Part shown: one piece after another, positions 1-5,954 of the stretch | How the letters are laid out: each line of letters starts with the position of its first letter | Position numbering within the stretch: position 1 is the stretch's first letter | Source: Thermoproteota archaeon | Lineage (GTDB): Archaea > Thermoproteota > Thermoprotei_A > Sulfolobales > Desulfurococcaceae | Reading direction: 5' to 3' | Length of the DNA: 9,987 nt | NCBI GenBank assembly: GCA_013154205.1 | Contig: JAADCY010000106.1 | Coordinates: 1 to 9,987 of the forward strand | Position numbers and translations under genes: made by a program | The notes under the pieces: model-generated | What the model was told of the DNA's origin: nothing | Seen by the model: only the letters and a program-made list of their open reading frames with translations | Database searches by the model: none

Positions 1-1
1 G

Positions 2-70
2 AAAGTAATAATTAGGGGGTCTCAGATTTTAGCTAGACCGGAAGATAGGTTAAAGAATATGATTAAGTAG
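2..70 (+). CDS. rnp1: Ribonuclease P protein component 1 (Rpp29/Pop4 homologue), 3' end only
   Basis: Partial gene entering from the left edge. Only the last 22 codons are visible, ending in TAG at 68-70. The tail reads KVIIRGSQILARPEDRLK then NMIK. The 'G-s-x-x-L-x-R-P-E-D-R-L/I-K' ending is typical of archaeal Rpp29, the protein subunit that binds the RNase P RNA with Rpp21 and helps cut tRNA 5' leaders. Its place just upstream of uS17 matches the usual archaeal order uL29 - (SUI1) - rnp1 - uS17, which strengthens a call resting on few residues. It ends 13 nt before the uS17 start and is probably in the same transcript. The other two forward frames at the left edge give no recognisable tail. 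Confidence 0.82.
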   Translation, partial: KVIIRGSQILARPEDRLKNMIK

Positions 71-83
71 GTGGGGAAGAAGA

Positions 84-431
84 GTGACTAAAGCAAGAAA
101 TATCGGTATTCCAGGCATAGAGCCTCCGCAGAGCGAGTGTAATGACCCCAAGTGTCCTTGGCACGGGCACGTCAAAGTACGTGGAATGATATTCAGAGGC
201 GTCGTTGTTAGCTCTAAGATGCAGAAAACAGTTGTTGTAAGACATGACTACTATCACTATGTTAAGAAGTATAAACGATACGAAAAAAGACACACGCTGA
301 TACACGCACATAATCCTCCTTGTATAAACGCTAAGGAAGGCGATGAAGTGATAGTTGGAGAGACAAGGCCTCTAGCCAAAACTGTTTCCTTTGTCGTATT
401 GGGAGTAGTCAAGAGGGCAGGTGGTAAGTAA
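84..431 (+). CDS. rps17: 30S ribosomal protein S17 (uS17)
   Basis: Small-subunit protein that binds 16S rRNA early in assembly. The 115-residue product has the archaeal/eukaryotic N-terminal extension before the OB-fold core: C19-NDPK-C24 followed by PWHG, then the core VRGMIFRGVVVSSKMQKTVV (about 32-51), a basic YHYVKKYKRYEKRH segment and the conserved C-terminal G-D-x-V-x-x-x-E-T-R-P-L-(A/S)-K-T (about 86-100). The start is GTG at 84, preceded by a purine-rich GTGGGG at 71-76; no upstream in-frame start remains after the rnp1 stop. Its stop (TAA 429-431) overlaps the uL14 ATG by one base, suggesting coupled translation. The cysteine pair belongs to the archaeal family pattern and is not an oddity of this strain. 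Confidence 0.97.
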   Translation: MTKARNIGIPGIEPPQSECNDPKCPWHGHVKVRGMIFRGVVVSSKMQKTVVVRHDYYHYVKKYKRYEKRHTLIHAHNPPCINAKEGDEVIVGETRPLAKTVSFVVLGVVKRAGGK

Positions 432-853
432 TGCCGAAAGGAAGGAAGGGAAGACCGGTTAAGTCACGTAGGAGGATCAATACCGGGTTACAGGTAGGAT
501 CATATGTTAAGGTAGCTGATAACAGCGGTGCTAAAGAGGTTAAAATCATAGGTGTTCCAGGCTACAAGGGTAGACTTAGAAGAATACCGCCAGCAGGCGT
601 TGGAGATCTTGTAGTGGTCACTGTTAAGAAAGGAGTTCCTGAGATGCGCAAACAGGTTGTAAAAGCTATAGTTGTACGTCAGAGAAGACCATTCAGAAGA
701 CCTGATGGAACCTGGGTTGCTTTTGAAGATAATGCAGTAGTTATAGTTACTCCTGAAGGATCACCTAAGGGCAGTGAAATAAGAGGCCCTATAGCGAGAG
801 AGGCCGCTGAGAGATGGCCTCAGATAGCTAATATCGCAACAATGATCATCTAG
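431..853 (+). CDS. rpl14: 50S ribosomal protein L14 (uL14)
   Basis: Large-subunit beta-barrel protein at the subunit interface, contacting 23S rRNA and bridging to the 30S subunit. The 140-residue length is normal for archaea. Visible landmarks are the basic N-terminus (MPKGRKGRPVKSRRR), the core GSYVKVADNSGAKEVKIIGV (about 23-42), GDLVVVTVKKGVPEMRKQ (about 58-75), AIVVRQRRPFRRPDGTWVAF (about 79-98) and the L14 ending NAVVIVTPEGSPKGSEIRGP-(I/V)-A-R-E. The start is ATG 431, overlapping the uS17 stop by one base in a TAATG junction. It is followed after 12 nt by uL24. No unusual residues were seen. Confidence 0.98.
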   Translation: MPKGRKGRPVKSRRRINTGLQVGSYVKVADNSGAKEVKIIGVPGYKGRLRRIPPAGVGDLVVVTVKKGVPEMRKQVVKAIVVRQRRPFRRPDGTWVAFEDNAVVIVTPEGSPKGSEIRGPIAREAAERWPQIANIATMII

Positions 854-859
854 AGGTGA
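853..859 (+). promoter_or_regulatory. Ribosome-binding site of uL24
   Basis: GAGGTGA, starting on the last base of the uL14 stop codon and 6 nt before the uL24 ATG at 866. It matches the complement of the archaeal 16S 3' end (AUCACCUCC type) over seven bases. It is one of the strongest in the window and a reference for judging the ambiguous starts further on. Confidence 0.75.
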
Positions 860-865
860 CAAATT

Positions 866-1303
866 ATGGGACTCACATCATCAGCTAAGCCTAGTAAGCA
901 GAGAAAAGCACTATATAATGCACCTCTGCATCTGAGACGCAAACTAATGACAGCGCCTCTGAGCAGGGAGCTCAGAGAAAAATACGGGATAAGAAGACTG
1001 CCTGTGAGAAAAGGAGATGTTGTAAAAATAATGCGTGGAAGCTGGAAGGGGCATGAAGGCAAGGTTGTCAGAGTTGATCTGAGAAAGCTTAGGATCTATA
1101 TAGAAGGCGTTCAGATGAAAAAGGCCGATCAAACACCTGTTTACTACCCAATACATCCTAGCAAGGTTATGATAGTAAAGCTTGATCTCAGCGATAAGTG
1201 GAGAAAAGAGATCATTGAACGAAAGAAGTCTTTAAAAGAGAAGCTAGAAGTTGAAGAAACATCAGTCGAAGAAACAAAAGAAAAAGAAGAAGGTGAGAAG
1301 TAA
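866..1303 (+). CDS. rpl24: 50S ribosomal protein L24 (uL24)
   Basis: Assembly-initiating large-subunit protein near the peptide exit tunnel. The 145-residue product has the archaeal/eukaryotic N-terminal extension (SAKPSKQRKALYNAPLHLRR, 6-25), then the KOW motif VRKGDVVKIMRGSWKGHEGK (47-66) and the loop VQMKKADQTPVYYPIHPSKV (82-101), all family signatures. The last 30 or so residues are a charged, low-complexity tail (KKSLKEKLEVEETSVEETKE onward) with an internal VEET repeat; tails like this vary in length between lineages and are probably disordered. The ATG at 866 sits 6 nt after GAGGTGA. The stop TAA (1301-1303) overlaps the eS4 ATG by one base. Confidence 0.97.
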   Translation: MGLTSSAKPSKQRKALYNAPLHLRRKLMTAPLSRELREKYGIRRLPVRKGDVVKIMRGSWKGHEGKVVRVDLRKLRIYIEGVQMKKADQTPVYYPIHPSKVMIVKLDLSDKWRKEIIERKKSLKEKLEVEETSVEETKEKEEGEK

Positions 1304-2061
1304 TGGCTAGAATGGGTGGAAAGAGGCATTTAAAGGCTTTAGCAGCGCCTAGGTTTTGGCCTATACTGAGAAAGGAGTACAAATGGGCTGTCAAGCCATC
1401 GCCGGGGCCTCATCCAATAGACTTCTCCCTACCATTACTGATAATTGTTAGAGATATATTCAAATACGCTAAGACGGCGCGTGAGGCACGAAAGCTAATC
1501 GCTGAGGGACATTTCAAGGTTGACGGTAAGGTCAGGAAGAACTATAAGTTCCCTGTTGGGATCATGGATGTTATTGAGATCGTTGATACTCAGGAATACT
1601 ACAGAGTGATTCCTGTCCCTGTAAAAGTTCTAGGCCTACATAAAATAGAGAAGGATGAAGCAACATTCAAACTATGCAGAATCGAGAACAAGACAACGGT
1701 GAAAGGCGGACATATTCAGCTGAACCTACATGATGGAAGAAATGTATTGGTAAGAGTAAGTGATCCAACCAATCCTGTTGAGGATGTATACTCAACTCTG
1801 GGTACAATAAAGCTAGGTATACCGAAACAGGAAATCATGGGGTATATTCCTCTGGAAGAAGGTGTTATCGCTATAATTAGCGGTGGTAGAAACGTTGGAA
1901 GAGTTGGCAGAATATTGGAGATCAGAAAAGGTGTGAGAAGACATAGAAGCATTGTGACGCTTGAAGACAAACATGGTAACAGGTTCCAGACAAGTCTATC
2001 CTATATATTTCCGATCGGGAAAGAGGAACCATTAATAAGTCTTCCTGAAGGTGTATGGTAA
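1303..2061 (+). CDS. rps4e: 30S ribosomal protein S4e (eS4)
   Basis: Archaeal/eukaryotic small-subunit protein with no bacterial counterpart. The 252-residue product shows the family's domains in order: basic N-terminal segment (MARMGGKRHLKALAAPRFWP, then KYKWAVKPSPGPHP), S4 RNA-binding domain around 42-100 (IVRDIFKYAKTAREARKLIA, then GHFKVDGKVRKNYKFPVGIMD), a central eS4 domain (about 95-175, with HIQLNLHDGRN) and a KOW-containing C-terminus (about 185-215, SGGRNVGRVGRI). The length is normal for archaea, which run slightly shorter than eukaryotic RPS4. The ATG at 1303 overlaps the uL24 stop; a GGTGA at 1292-1296 within the end of uL24 is the likely ribosome-binding site. The stop overlaps the preferred uL5 start by one base. 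Confidence 0.98.
   Translation: MARMGGKRHLKALAAPRFWPILRKEYKWAVKPSPGPHPIDFSLPLLIIVRDIFKYAKTAREARKLIAEGHFKVDGKVRKNYKFPVGIMDVIEIVDTQEYYRVIPVPVKVLGLHKIEKDEATFKLCRIENKTTVKGGHIQLNLHDGRNVLVRVSDPTNPVEDVYSTLGTIKLGIPKQEIMGYIPLEEGVIAIISGGRNVGRVGRILEIRKGVRRHRSIVTLEDKHGNRFQTSLSYIFPIGKEEPLISLPEGVW
2047..2053 (+). promoter_or_regulatory. Ribosome-binding site deciding the uL5 start
   Basis: GAAGGTG near the end of eS4. Two in-frame ATGs follow, at 2055 (1 nt away, too close) and 2061 (7 nt away, good spacing). This favours 2061, which also gives a TAATG junction with the eS4 stop. Confidence 0.65.
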
Positions 2062-2624
2062 TGGCGATCACCGACTATGTGCCAAACATAGATGAAATAC
2101 TGGAGAAATGGAATAGCAACCCCATGCTGAAGCCAAGGATAGCAAAGGTTACAGTCAACATATCTGTGGGAGCAGCTACTGAGAGACTTGGTAAGGCAAT
2201 GAAGGTACTGGAGGAGATCACTGGGCAAAAACCCGTTCCCCGCAGAGCAAGAAGAACGATCAAGGATTTCGGTATACGTAAAGGTGAGAACATAGCCGCC
2301 AAGGTCACTCTCCGCGGTGAGAAAGCTGTAGAATTCCTTAGAAAGGCATTTGAAGCAATAGGTTATAAGATCAAGGCTTCAAGCTTCGACGATTATGGTA
2401 ACGTCAGCTTTGGCATAGCGGAACATATCACTATTCCCGGTGTCAAATATGATCCTGAGATAGGAGTATTTGGAATGGATGTTGCTATAACTCTCGAGAG
2501 ACCAGGCTACAGAGTTCTCAGGAGGAAAAGATGTAGGAAAAAACACATTCCTAGAAGACATCGTGTATCTCGTGAAGAGGCAATGCTTTATCTTAATAAG
2601 GAGTTTGGTGTTGAAATAATTTAA
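2061..2624 (+). CDS. rpl5: 50S ribosomal protein L5 (uL5)
   Basis: Binds 5S rRNA with uL18 and forms the central protuberance of the large subunit. With the start at ATG 2061 the product is 187 residues. Landmarks are KPRIAKVTVNISVGAATERL (about 24-43), TGQKPVPRRARRTIKDFGIR (54-73), GENIAAKVTLRG (75-86) and the highly conserved FGIAEHITIPGVKYDPEIGV (117-136) followed by FGMDV. The basic C-terminus (RRKRCRKKHIPRRHRVSREE) is the archaeal form. An in-frame ATG two codons upstream (2055) is less likely because it lies directly against the ribosome-binding site. It overlaps eS4 by one base and is followed by uS14 after 18 nt. Confidence 0.97.
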   Translation: MAITDYVPNIDEILEKWNSNPMLKPRIAKVTVNISVGAATERLGKAMKVLEEITGQKPVPRRARRTIKDFGIRKGENIAAKVTLRGEKAVEFLRKAFEAIGYKIKASSFDDYGNVSFGIAEHITIPGVKYDPEIGVFGMDVAITLERPGYRVLRRKRCRKKHIPRRHRVSREEAMLYLNKEFGVEII

Positions 2625-2631
2625 GCCTGAT

Positions 2632-2637
2632 AGGTGG
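2632..2637 (+). promoter_or_regulatory. Ribosome-binding site of uS14
   Basis: AGGTGG, 5 nt upstream of the ATG at 2643 in the short uL5-uS14 spacer. It supports translation of the small uS14 gene as a gene in its own right. Confidence 0.6.
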
Positions 2638-2642
2638 TTAGG

Positions 2643-2807
2643 ATGGGCAAGTACAGAGCGCCGAAAATCCATAAGTATGGGAAGGGATCGAGAAAGTGCC
2701 AGAGATGTGGTACTCGAGACGCTGTAATACAGGCTTACGGACTCTATCTATGCAGACAGTGTTTCCGCGAAATAGCTCCGGCTCTAGGATTCAAGAAGTA
2801 TAGCTAA
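2643..2807 (+). CDS. rps14: 30S ribosomal protein S14 type Z (uS14), zinc-binding
   Basis: Small gene of 54 codons plus stop, easily missed by length filters. The product begins MGKYRAPKIHKYGKGSRKCQ and ends ALGFKKYS. It has two CxxC pairs, C19-QR-C22 and C37-RQ-C40, which make the zinc site of the C+ form of S14, and the conserved motif CRQCFREIAPALGFKK (37-52). It binds the 3' major (head) domain of 16S rRNA. The length matches archaeal uS14 and eukaryotic RPS29 (about 50-56 residues). AGGTGG stands 5 nt before the ATG. Position between uL5 and uS8 is the universal spc order, so identity is secure. Confidence 0.98.
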   Translation: MGKYRAPKIHKYGKGSRKCQRCGTRDAVIQAYGLYLCRQCFREIAPALGFKKYS

Positions 2808-2810
2808 AAG

Positions 2811-2814
2811 GGTG
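2811..2814 (+). promoter_or_regulatory. Ribosome-binding site deciding the uS8 start
   Basis: GGTG in the 13-nt gap after uS14, 6 nt upstream of ATG 2821. A GTG at 2812 is in frame with uS8 but lies inside this site, so it is better read as part of the ribosome-binding site than as a start codon. Confidence 0.6.
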
Positions 2815-2820
2815 GGTAAA

Positions 2821-3222
2821 ATGGTTATGCTGGATACATTGGCAAATGCTTTAGCCGCGATACAGAATGCTGAGATGAGAGCTAAGTCAGAAGTATTGAT
2901 CTGGCCGGCATCTAAGCTAATAATTAATGTATTGAAAGTTATGCAGAGAGGAGGCTATATCGGTGAGTTCGAATACATCGATGACGGACGTTGGGGTAAA
3001 ATAAAAGTTCAGTTACTGGGAAGAATCAACAAAGTAGGTGTGATCAAACCGCGTTTTCCCGTGAAGTATAAGGATCTCGAGAAAATGCCTCATTGGCTAA
3101 GAGAGTACCTGCCAGCATATAATATAGGATTATTAATACTATCAACACCTTACGGCGTAATGTCCCATAAGGAGGCTATTGAGAAGAAAACAGGCGGAGT
3201 ATTGCTCGCATTCGTCTACTGA
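2821..3222 (+). CDS. rps8: 30S ribosomal protein S8 (uS8)
   Basis: Primary 16S rRNA binder in the central domain (helix 21 region). In bacteria S8 also represses its own operon; whether that applies here cannot be seen from the sequence. From ATG 2821 the product is 133 residues: MVMLDTLANALAAIQNAEMR at the N-terminus, NVLKVMQRGGYIGEFEYIDD in the middle, and the signature LLILSTPYGVMSHKEAIEKK followed by TGGVLLAFVY at the C-terminus. Starting at MVMLDTLANAL matches the usual archaeal N-terminus, whereas the in-frame GTG at 2812 would add three residues. uL6 follows 14 nt later with a very strong ribosome-binding site. Confidence 0.97.
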   Translation: MVMLDTLANALAAIQNAEMRAKSEVLIWPASKLIINVLKVMQRGGYIGEFEYIDDGRWGKIKVQLLGRINKVGVIKPRFPVKYKDLEKMPHWLREYLPAYNIGLLILSTPYGVMSHKEAIEKKTGGVLLAFVY

Positions 3223-3229
3223 GGAGGTG
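3221..3229 (+). promoter_or_regulatory. Strong ribosome-binding site of uL6
   Basis: GAGGAGGTG, overlapping the uS8 stop codon (TGA 3220-3222) and ending 7 nt before the uL6 ATG at 3237. The eight bases GGAGGTGC plus C recur before uS5 at 5282-5290. Confidence 0.75.
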
Positions 3230-3236
3230 CCGTGTA

Positions 3237-3794
3237 ATGGTGAAAGAAGTACATGTAATTGAAGAAGTTGAAATCCCTGAGAATGTAAACGTTACTGTAG
3301 ACGGCTTAAAGGTTATCGTGGAAGGACCAAAAGGGAGACTTGAGAGAGACTTCTCGCATGCCAGGGGCGTAAAAATATCCAAGACTGATAATAAAATAGT
3401 CGTTGAAACATTCTTCGCTAATAGGAAGAAAAAAGCCCTTGTCGGAACGATCGCTTCACACATAGAGAACATGATAAGAGGAGTTACTAAAGGCTATAGG
3501 TATAAGTTAAAGATTATCTATTCGCACTTCCCGATAACTGTTGAGGTTGATAATGCCAACAGAATTGTTAGGATAAAGAACTTCTTGGGAGAAAGATCAG
3601 ATCGTATAGCGCGAATTATAGGTGATGATGTCAAAGTTACCGTTAAAGGAGAAGACGTGATCGTTGAGGGTATAGATATTGAGCACGTTGGACAGACGGC
3701 TGCAAATATAGAGCTTGCCACCAAGGTTAAAGGCAAGGATAGGCGTGTTTTCGCTGATGGAATATACATCTATGATTGGGGTGATGAAGAATGA
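3237..3794 (+). CDS. rpl6: 50S ribosomal protein L6 (uL6)
   Basis: Large-subunit protein near the GTPase-associated centre, binding the sarcin-ricin region of 23S rRNA. The 185-residue product consists of the two tandem L6 domains: N-terminal half with IPENVNVTVDGLKVIVEGPK (13-32) then GRLERDFSH, and C-terminal half with ITVEVDNANRIVRIKNFLGE (about 100-119) followed by the family signature VEGIDIEHVGQTAANIELAT (about 143-162) and a basic-acidic end. Length is typical for archaea. The ATG at 3237 has a near-perfect ribosome-binding site. The TGA stop at 3792-3794 overlaps the eL32 ATG in an ATGA junction, a classic coupling arrangement. Confidence 0.98.
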   Translation: MVKEVHVIEEVEIPENVNVTVDGLKVIVEGPKGRLERDFSHARGVKISKTDNKIVVETFFANRKKKALVGTIASHIENMIRGVTKGYRYKLKIIYSHFPITVEVDNANRIVRIKNFLGERSDRIARIIGDDVKVTVKGEDVIVEGIDIEHVGQTAANIELATKVKGKDRRVFADGIYIYDWGDEE

Positions 3795-4219
3795 CGAGAG
3801 AAAAAGACATAGAGAGATTACTAGAGATTAGAAAGAAGCTTAAATCAAAGAAGCCAGACTTCTATAGGCATCTATGGTGGAAGAAACCGAAGTTTAGCAA
3901 CGAGCCAAAATGGCGTAAGCCTAAGGGAACCGATAACAAGATGAGATTAAAGAAGAAAGGGTATCCGCCGCTCGTTGAGGTAGGATATAGATCTCCCAGG
4001 CTGGTGAGAGGACTTCATCCTTCTGGACGAATACCGGTGGTTGTACATAATGTCAAGGAGCTCGAAAGCCTTGATCCCGACAAGTACATAATATACATAG
4101 GCAGGACTGTAGGTCTCCGGAAAAAGATAGAGATAATGAAGTATGCAGTCAATAAGGGATTTAAAGTCGCTAATCCCATACCCCTAACGACTAGTAGTTT
4201 GGAGGTTGAGGAGCAGTGA
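3791..4219 (+). CDS. rpl32e: 50S ribosomal protein L32e (eL32)
   Basis: Archaeal/eukaryotic large-subunit protein. The 142-residue product carries the eL32 signature region: basic, tryptophan-rich N-terminal part (FYRHLWWKKPKFSNEPKWRK, 24-43), then PKGTDNKMRLKKKGYPPLVE (44-63) and VGYRSPRLVRGLHPSGRIPV (64-83). The remainder (HNVKELESLDPDKYIIYIGR and on) forms the globular end. The ATG at 3791 overlaps the uL6 stop by four bases, and GGTGATG at 3780-3786, inside uL6, is the likely ribosome-binding site. Its own stop overlaps the eL19 GTG by four bases, making uL6-eL32-eL19 a chain of overlapping genes. Confidence 0.97.
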   Translation: MTREKDIERLLEIRKKLKSKKPDFYRHLWWKKPKFSNEPKWRKPKGTDNKMRLKKKGYPPLVEVGYRSPRLVRGLHPSGRIPVVVHNVKELESLDPDKYIIYIGRTVGLRKKIEIMKYAVNKGFKVANPIPLTTSSLEVEEQ

Positions 4220-4674
4220 CTGATTTAAGCCTGCAGAAAAGACTAGCGGCAGAAGTATTAGGTGTGGGAGAGTCGAGGATATGGATTGATCCAAACTATA
4301 TTGACGAGGTTGCCGACGTTATTACGAGGCAAGAGATCAAGAAGCTGATCAAGGATCGTGTCATCCAGGTAAGACCTGTACATAAGAACAGTAGGGGTAG
4401 ATGGAGAAAAAGGCATCAACAGAGAAAGAAGGGGAGAAGAAGAGGATATGGTAAAAGAAAGGGTGTAAAGACTGCTAGGCTGGATAAGAAGGAAGTATGG
4501 ATGCATAAGATCAGAAAGATCAGAAGGTATCTGAGATATTTAAGAGATCATGGCGTAATCGATCGTAAAACCTATCGTAGACTGTACATGTTGGCGAAAG
4601 GTGGTACATTCCACAGTCTTGCATCACTTAAACACTATATGAAAGAGAAAGGAATCCTTAAGGAGGTAAGGTGA
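4216..4674 (+). CDS. rpl19e: 50S ribosomal protein L19e (eL19)
   Basis: Archaeal/eukaryotic large-subunit protein, mostly helical, lying near the exit-tunnel side of the subunit. The 152-residue product begins LSLQKRLAAEVLGVGESRIW (4-23) with IDPNYIDEVADVITRQEIKK, then the very basic RNA-threading stretch SRGRWRKRHQQRKKGRRRGY (59-78) with GKRKGVKTAR, and the C-terminal helical part including VWMHKIRKIRRYLRYLRDHG (94-113). The GTG start at 4216 overlaps the eL32 TGA in a GTGA junction; GAGGAG at 4208-4213 or GGAGG at 4201-4205 is the likely ribosome-binding site. The track of Arg/Lys codons in the middle makes the region A/G-rich; this is coding, not a separate repeat. Confidence 0.97.
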   Translation: MTDLSLQKRLAAEVLGVGESRIWIDPNYIDEVADVITRQEIKKLIKDRVIQVRPVHKNSRGRWRKRHQQRKKGRRRGYGKRKGVKTARLDKKEVWMHKIRKIRRYLRYLRDHGVIDRKTYRRLYMLAKGGTFHSLASLKHYMKEKGILKEVR

Positions 4675-4681
4675 GTAGAAC

Positions 4682-5293
4682 ATGGCTAGAGGCCCACGAT
4701 ACAAGGTGCCTAGGAGGAGGAGAAGAGAGGGTAAAACAAACTATTACAAGCGATATAAAATGATACTTTCAGGGCATCCACGCTTCGTAGTGAGAAAAAC
4801 GCTCAAGCATATAATAGTTCAAGTAATGATTGCGAGGCCAGAGGGAGACGTAACCATCGCCGCAGCCCATTCGCGCGAACTAGCCAAGAAATATGGCTGG
4901 CTCGGAGGATTGGGCAATACGCCTGCAGCTTATTTAACAGGAATGCTTGCGGCTCTAAGAGCCTTAAAAGCGGGAATAAAGTATGCGGTTCCAGACATAG
5001 GATTACACGCCCCGACGAGAGGGGCTAAAGTATTCGCTGCCATTAAGGCAGCAAATGATGTGGGGTTAGAGGTACCTATGGGAGACGGCGTTGCACCTTC
5101 AGAGGAACGCATACGCGGGGAGCACATAGCCTCCTGGGCCAAGAAGCTCCAGGAGGCAGATCCTGAGGCTTATAACAGGCTGTTCTCGCAGTACATAGCT
5201 AGGGGGTTTGACCCCTCCCAGCTCCCCGCGCATTTCGAGGAGATTAAGGCAAAGATTCTTAACGAATACGGTATAGGCTCAGGAGGTGCCTGA
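4682..5293 (+). CDS. rpl18: 50S ribosomal protein L18 (uL18)
   Basis: Binds 5S rRNA together with uL5 in the central protuberance. The 203-residue length is the archaeal/eukaryotic form (bacterial L18 is about 120). Landmarks are the basic N-terminus GPRYKVPRRRRREGKTNYYK (4-23), the motif SGHPRFVVRKTLKHIIVQVM (30-49), the conserved helix region NTPAAYLTGMLAALRALKAG (79-98), DIGLHAPTRGAKVFAAIKAA (105-124) and the C-terminal GEHIASWAKKLQEADPEAYN. ATG 4682 is preceded by GGTGAG (4670-4675) running through the eL19 stop. It ends two bases before the preferred uS5 start. Confidence 0.97.
   Translation: MARGPRYKVPRRRRREGKTNYYKRYKMILSGHPRFVVRKTLKHIIVQVMIARPEGDVTIAAAHSRELAKKYGWLGGLGNTPAAYLTGMLAALRALKAGIKYAVPDIGLHAPTRGAKVFAAIKAANDVGLEVPMGDGVAPSEERIRGEHIASWAKKLQEADPEAYNRLFSQYIARGFDPSQLPAHFEEIKAKILNEYGIGSGGA
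5282..5288 (+). promoter_or_regulatory. Ribosome-binding site deciding the uS5 start
   Basis: GGAGGTG at the very end of uL18, 6 nt before ATG 5295. The in-frame GTG at 5286 falls inside the site, so 5295 is the better start. Confidence 0.7.
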
Positions 5294-5294
5294 A

Positions 5295-5939
5295 ATGCTT
5301 AGAAGCGCAGTAGATAGAGAGGCTCTCGAGTCCTGGGTACCGAGAACGAGAGTAGGAAAGATGGTGGTCGAGGGTAAGATCACCAGTCTCAAGGATATAT
5401 TCGACAATAACCTTCCATTGCTTGAGCCTGAAATAGTGGATTACCTCCTACCAGATCTAAAATATGAGAGAATCGATGTGGGCATTGTCCAGAAGGTAAC
5501 CGATGCTGGTAGGGTAAGCAGGTTCAGGGTAGTAGTTGTGATCGGTAATGGTGATGGCTTCGTAGGTGTTGGGGCAGGTAAGGCTAGGCAGTACCTTGTG
5601 GCTCTGAGGAAAGCTCTCAGAAACGCGAAGCTCAATATAACACCTGTTAGGAGAGGATGTGGTAGCTGGGAGTGTCGTTGTGGCGAGCCACACAGCGTCC
5701 CCTTCATCGTGAAGGGTAAAAGTGGAAGTGTAGTTGTGACTTTAAAGCCAGCGCCTAAGGGTACCGGGCTAGTTGCTGGTGATGTAGCTAAGGCTGTGTT
5801 AAGAATGGCTGGAATAAAGGATGTATGGACAGAGACCCTGGGAGAAACAAGAACGACACTTAACTTCGCAAAAGCCGTAGTTGAAGCACTCCGCAACACC
5901 TACAAATTCGTAACACCGGTTGATTGGTTGAAGGCTTGA
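5295..5939 (+). CDS. rps5: 30S ribosomal protein S5 (uS5)
   Basis: Small-subunit protein at the mRNA entry channel, important for decoding fidelity; archaeal form of eukaryotic RPS2. From ATG 5295 the product is 214 residues. An archaeal N-terminal extension (SWVPRTRVGKMVVEGKITSL, 13-32) precedes the S5 N-terminal dsRBD-like domain (about 55-118, with VTDAGRVSRFRVVVVIGNGD and GFVGVGAGKA). The linker holds C122, C127 and C129 in GCGSWECRCGEPHSVPF, the usual archaeal pattern and a possible metal or redox site. The C-terminal domain (about 132-205) includes APKGTGLVAGDVAKAVLRMA and GIKDVWTETLGETRTTLNFA. The in-frame GTG at 5286 would add three residues but sits in the ribosome-binding site. uL30 starts 15 nt after the stop. 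Confidence 0.97.
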   Translation: MLRSAVDREALESWVPRTRVGKMVVEGKITSLKDIFDNNLPLLEPEIVDYLLPDLKYERIDVGIVQKVTDAGRVSRFRVVVVIGNGDGFVGVGAGKARQYLVALRKALRNAKLNITPVRRGCGSWECRCGEPHSVPFIVKGKSGSVVVTLKPAPKGTGLVAGDVAKAVLRMAGIKDVWTETLGETRTTLNFAKAVVEALRNTYKFVTPVDWLKA

Positions 5940-5940
5940 T

Positions 5941-5947
5941 GAAGGTG
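5941..5947 (+). promoter_or_regulatory. Ribosome-binding site deciding the uL30 start
   Basis: GAAGGTG just after the uS5 stop. In-frame ATGs lie 1 nt (5949) and 7 nt (5955) downstream; the second has proper spacing. The layout is almost base-for-base that of the eS4-uL5 junction at 2047-2064. Confidence 0.65.
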
Positions 5948-5954
5948 TATGGAA

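Noticed and set aside
4381..4500. A/G-rich tract as a simple-sequence repeat or regulatory element
   Set aside because: It encodes the conserved Arg/Lys-rich RNA-binding stretch of eL19, and the purine richness follows from AGA/AGG/AAG/AAA codons.
5441..5899. Long minus-strand open frame (152 codons) opposite uS5
   Set aside because: It is fully antisense to a secure uS5 gene, has low-complexity T/S/P/L-rich composition expected from the complement of G/A-rich codons, no ribosome-binding site, and no recognisable motif. The same applies to the other minus-strand frames opposite uL24, eS4, uL5, uL6, uL30, uL15 and secY.
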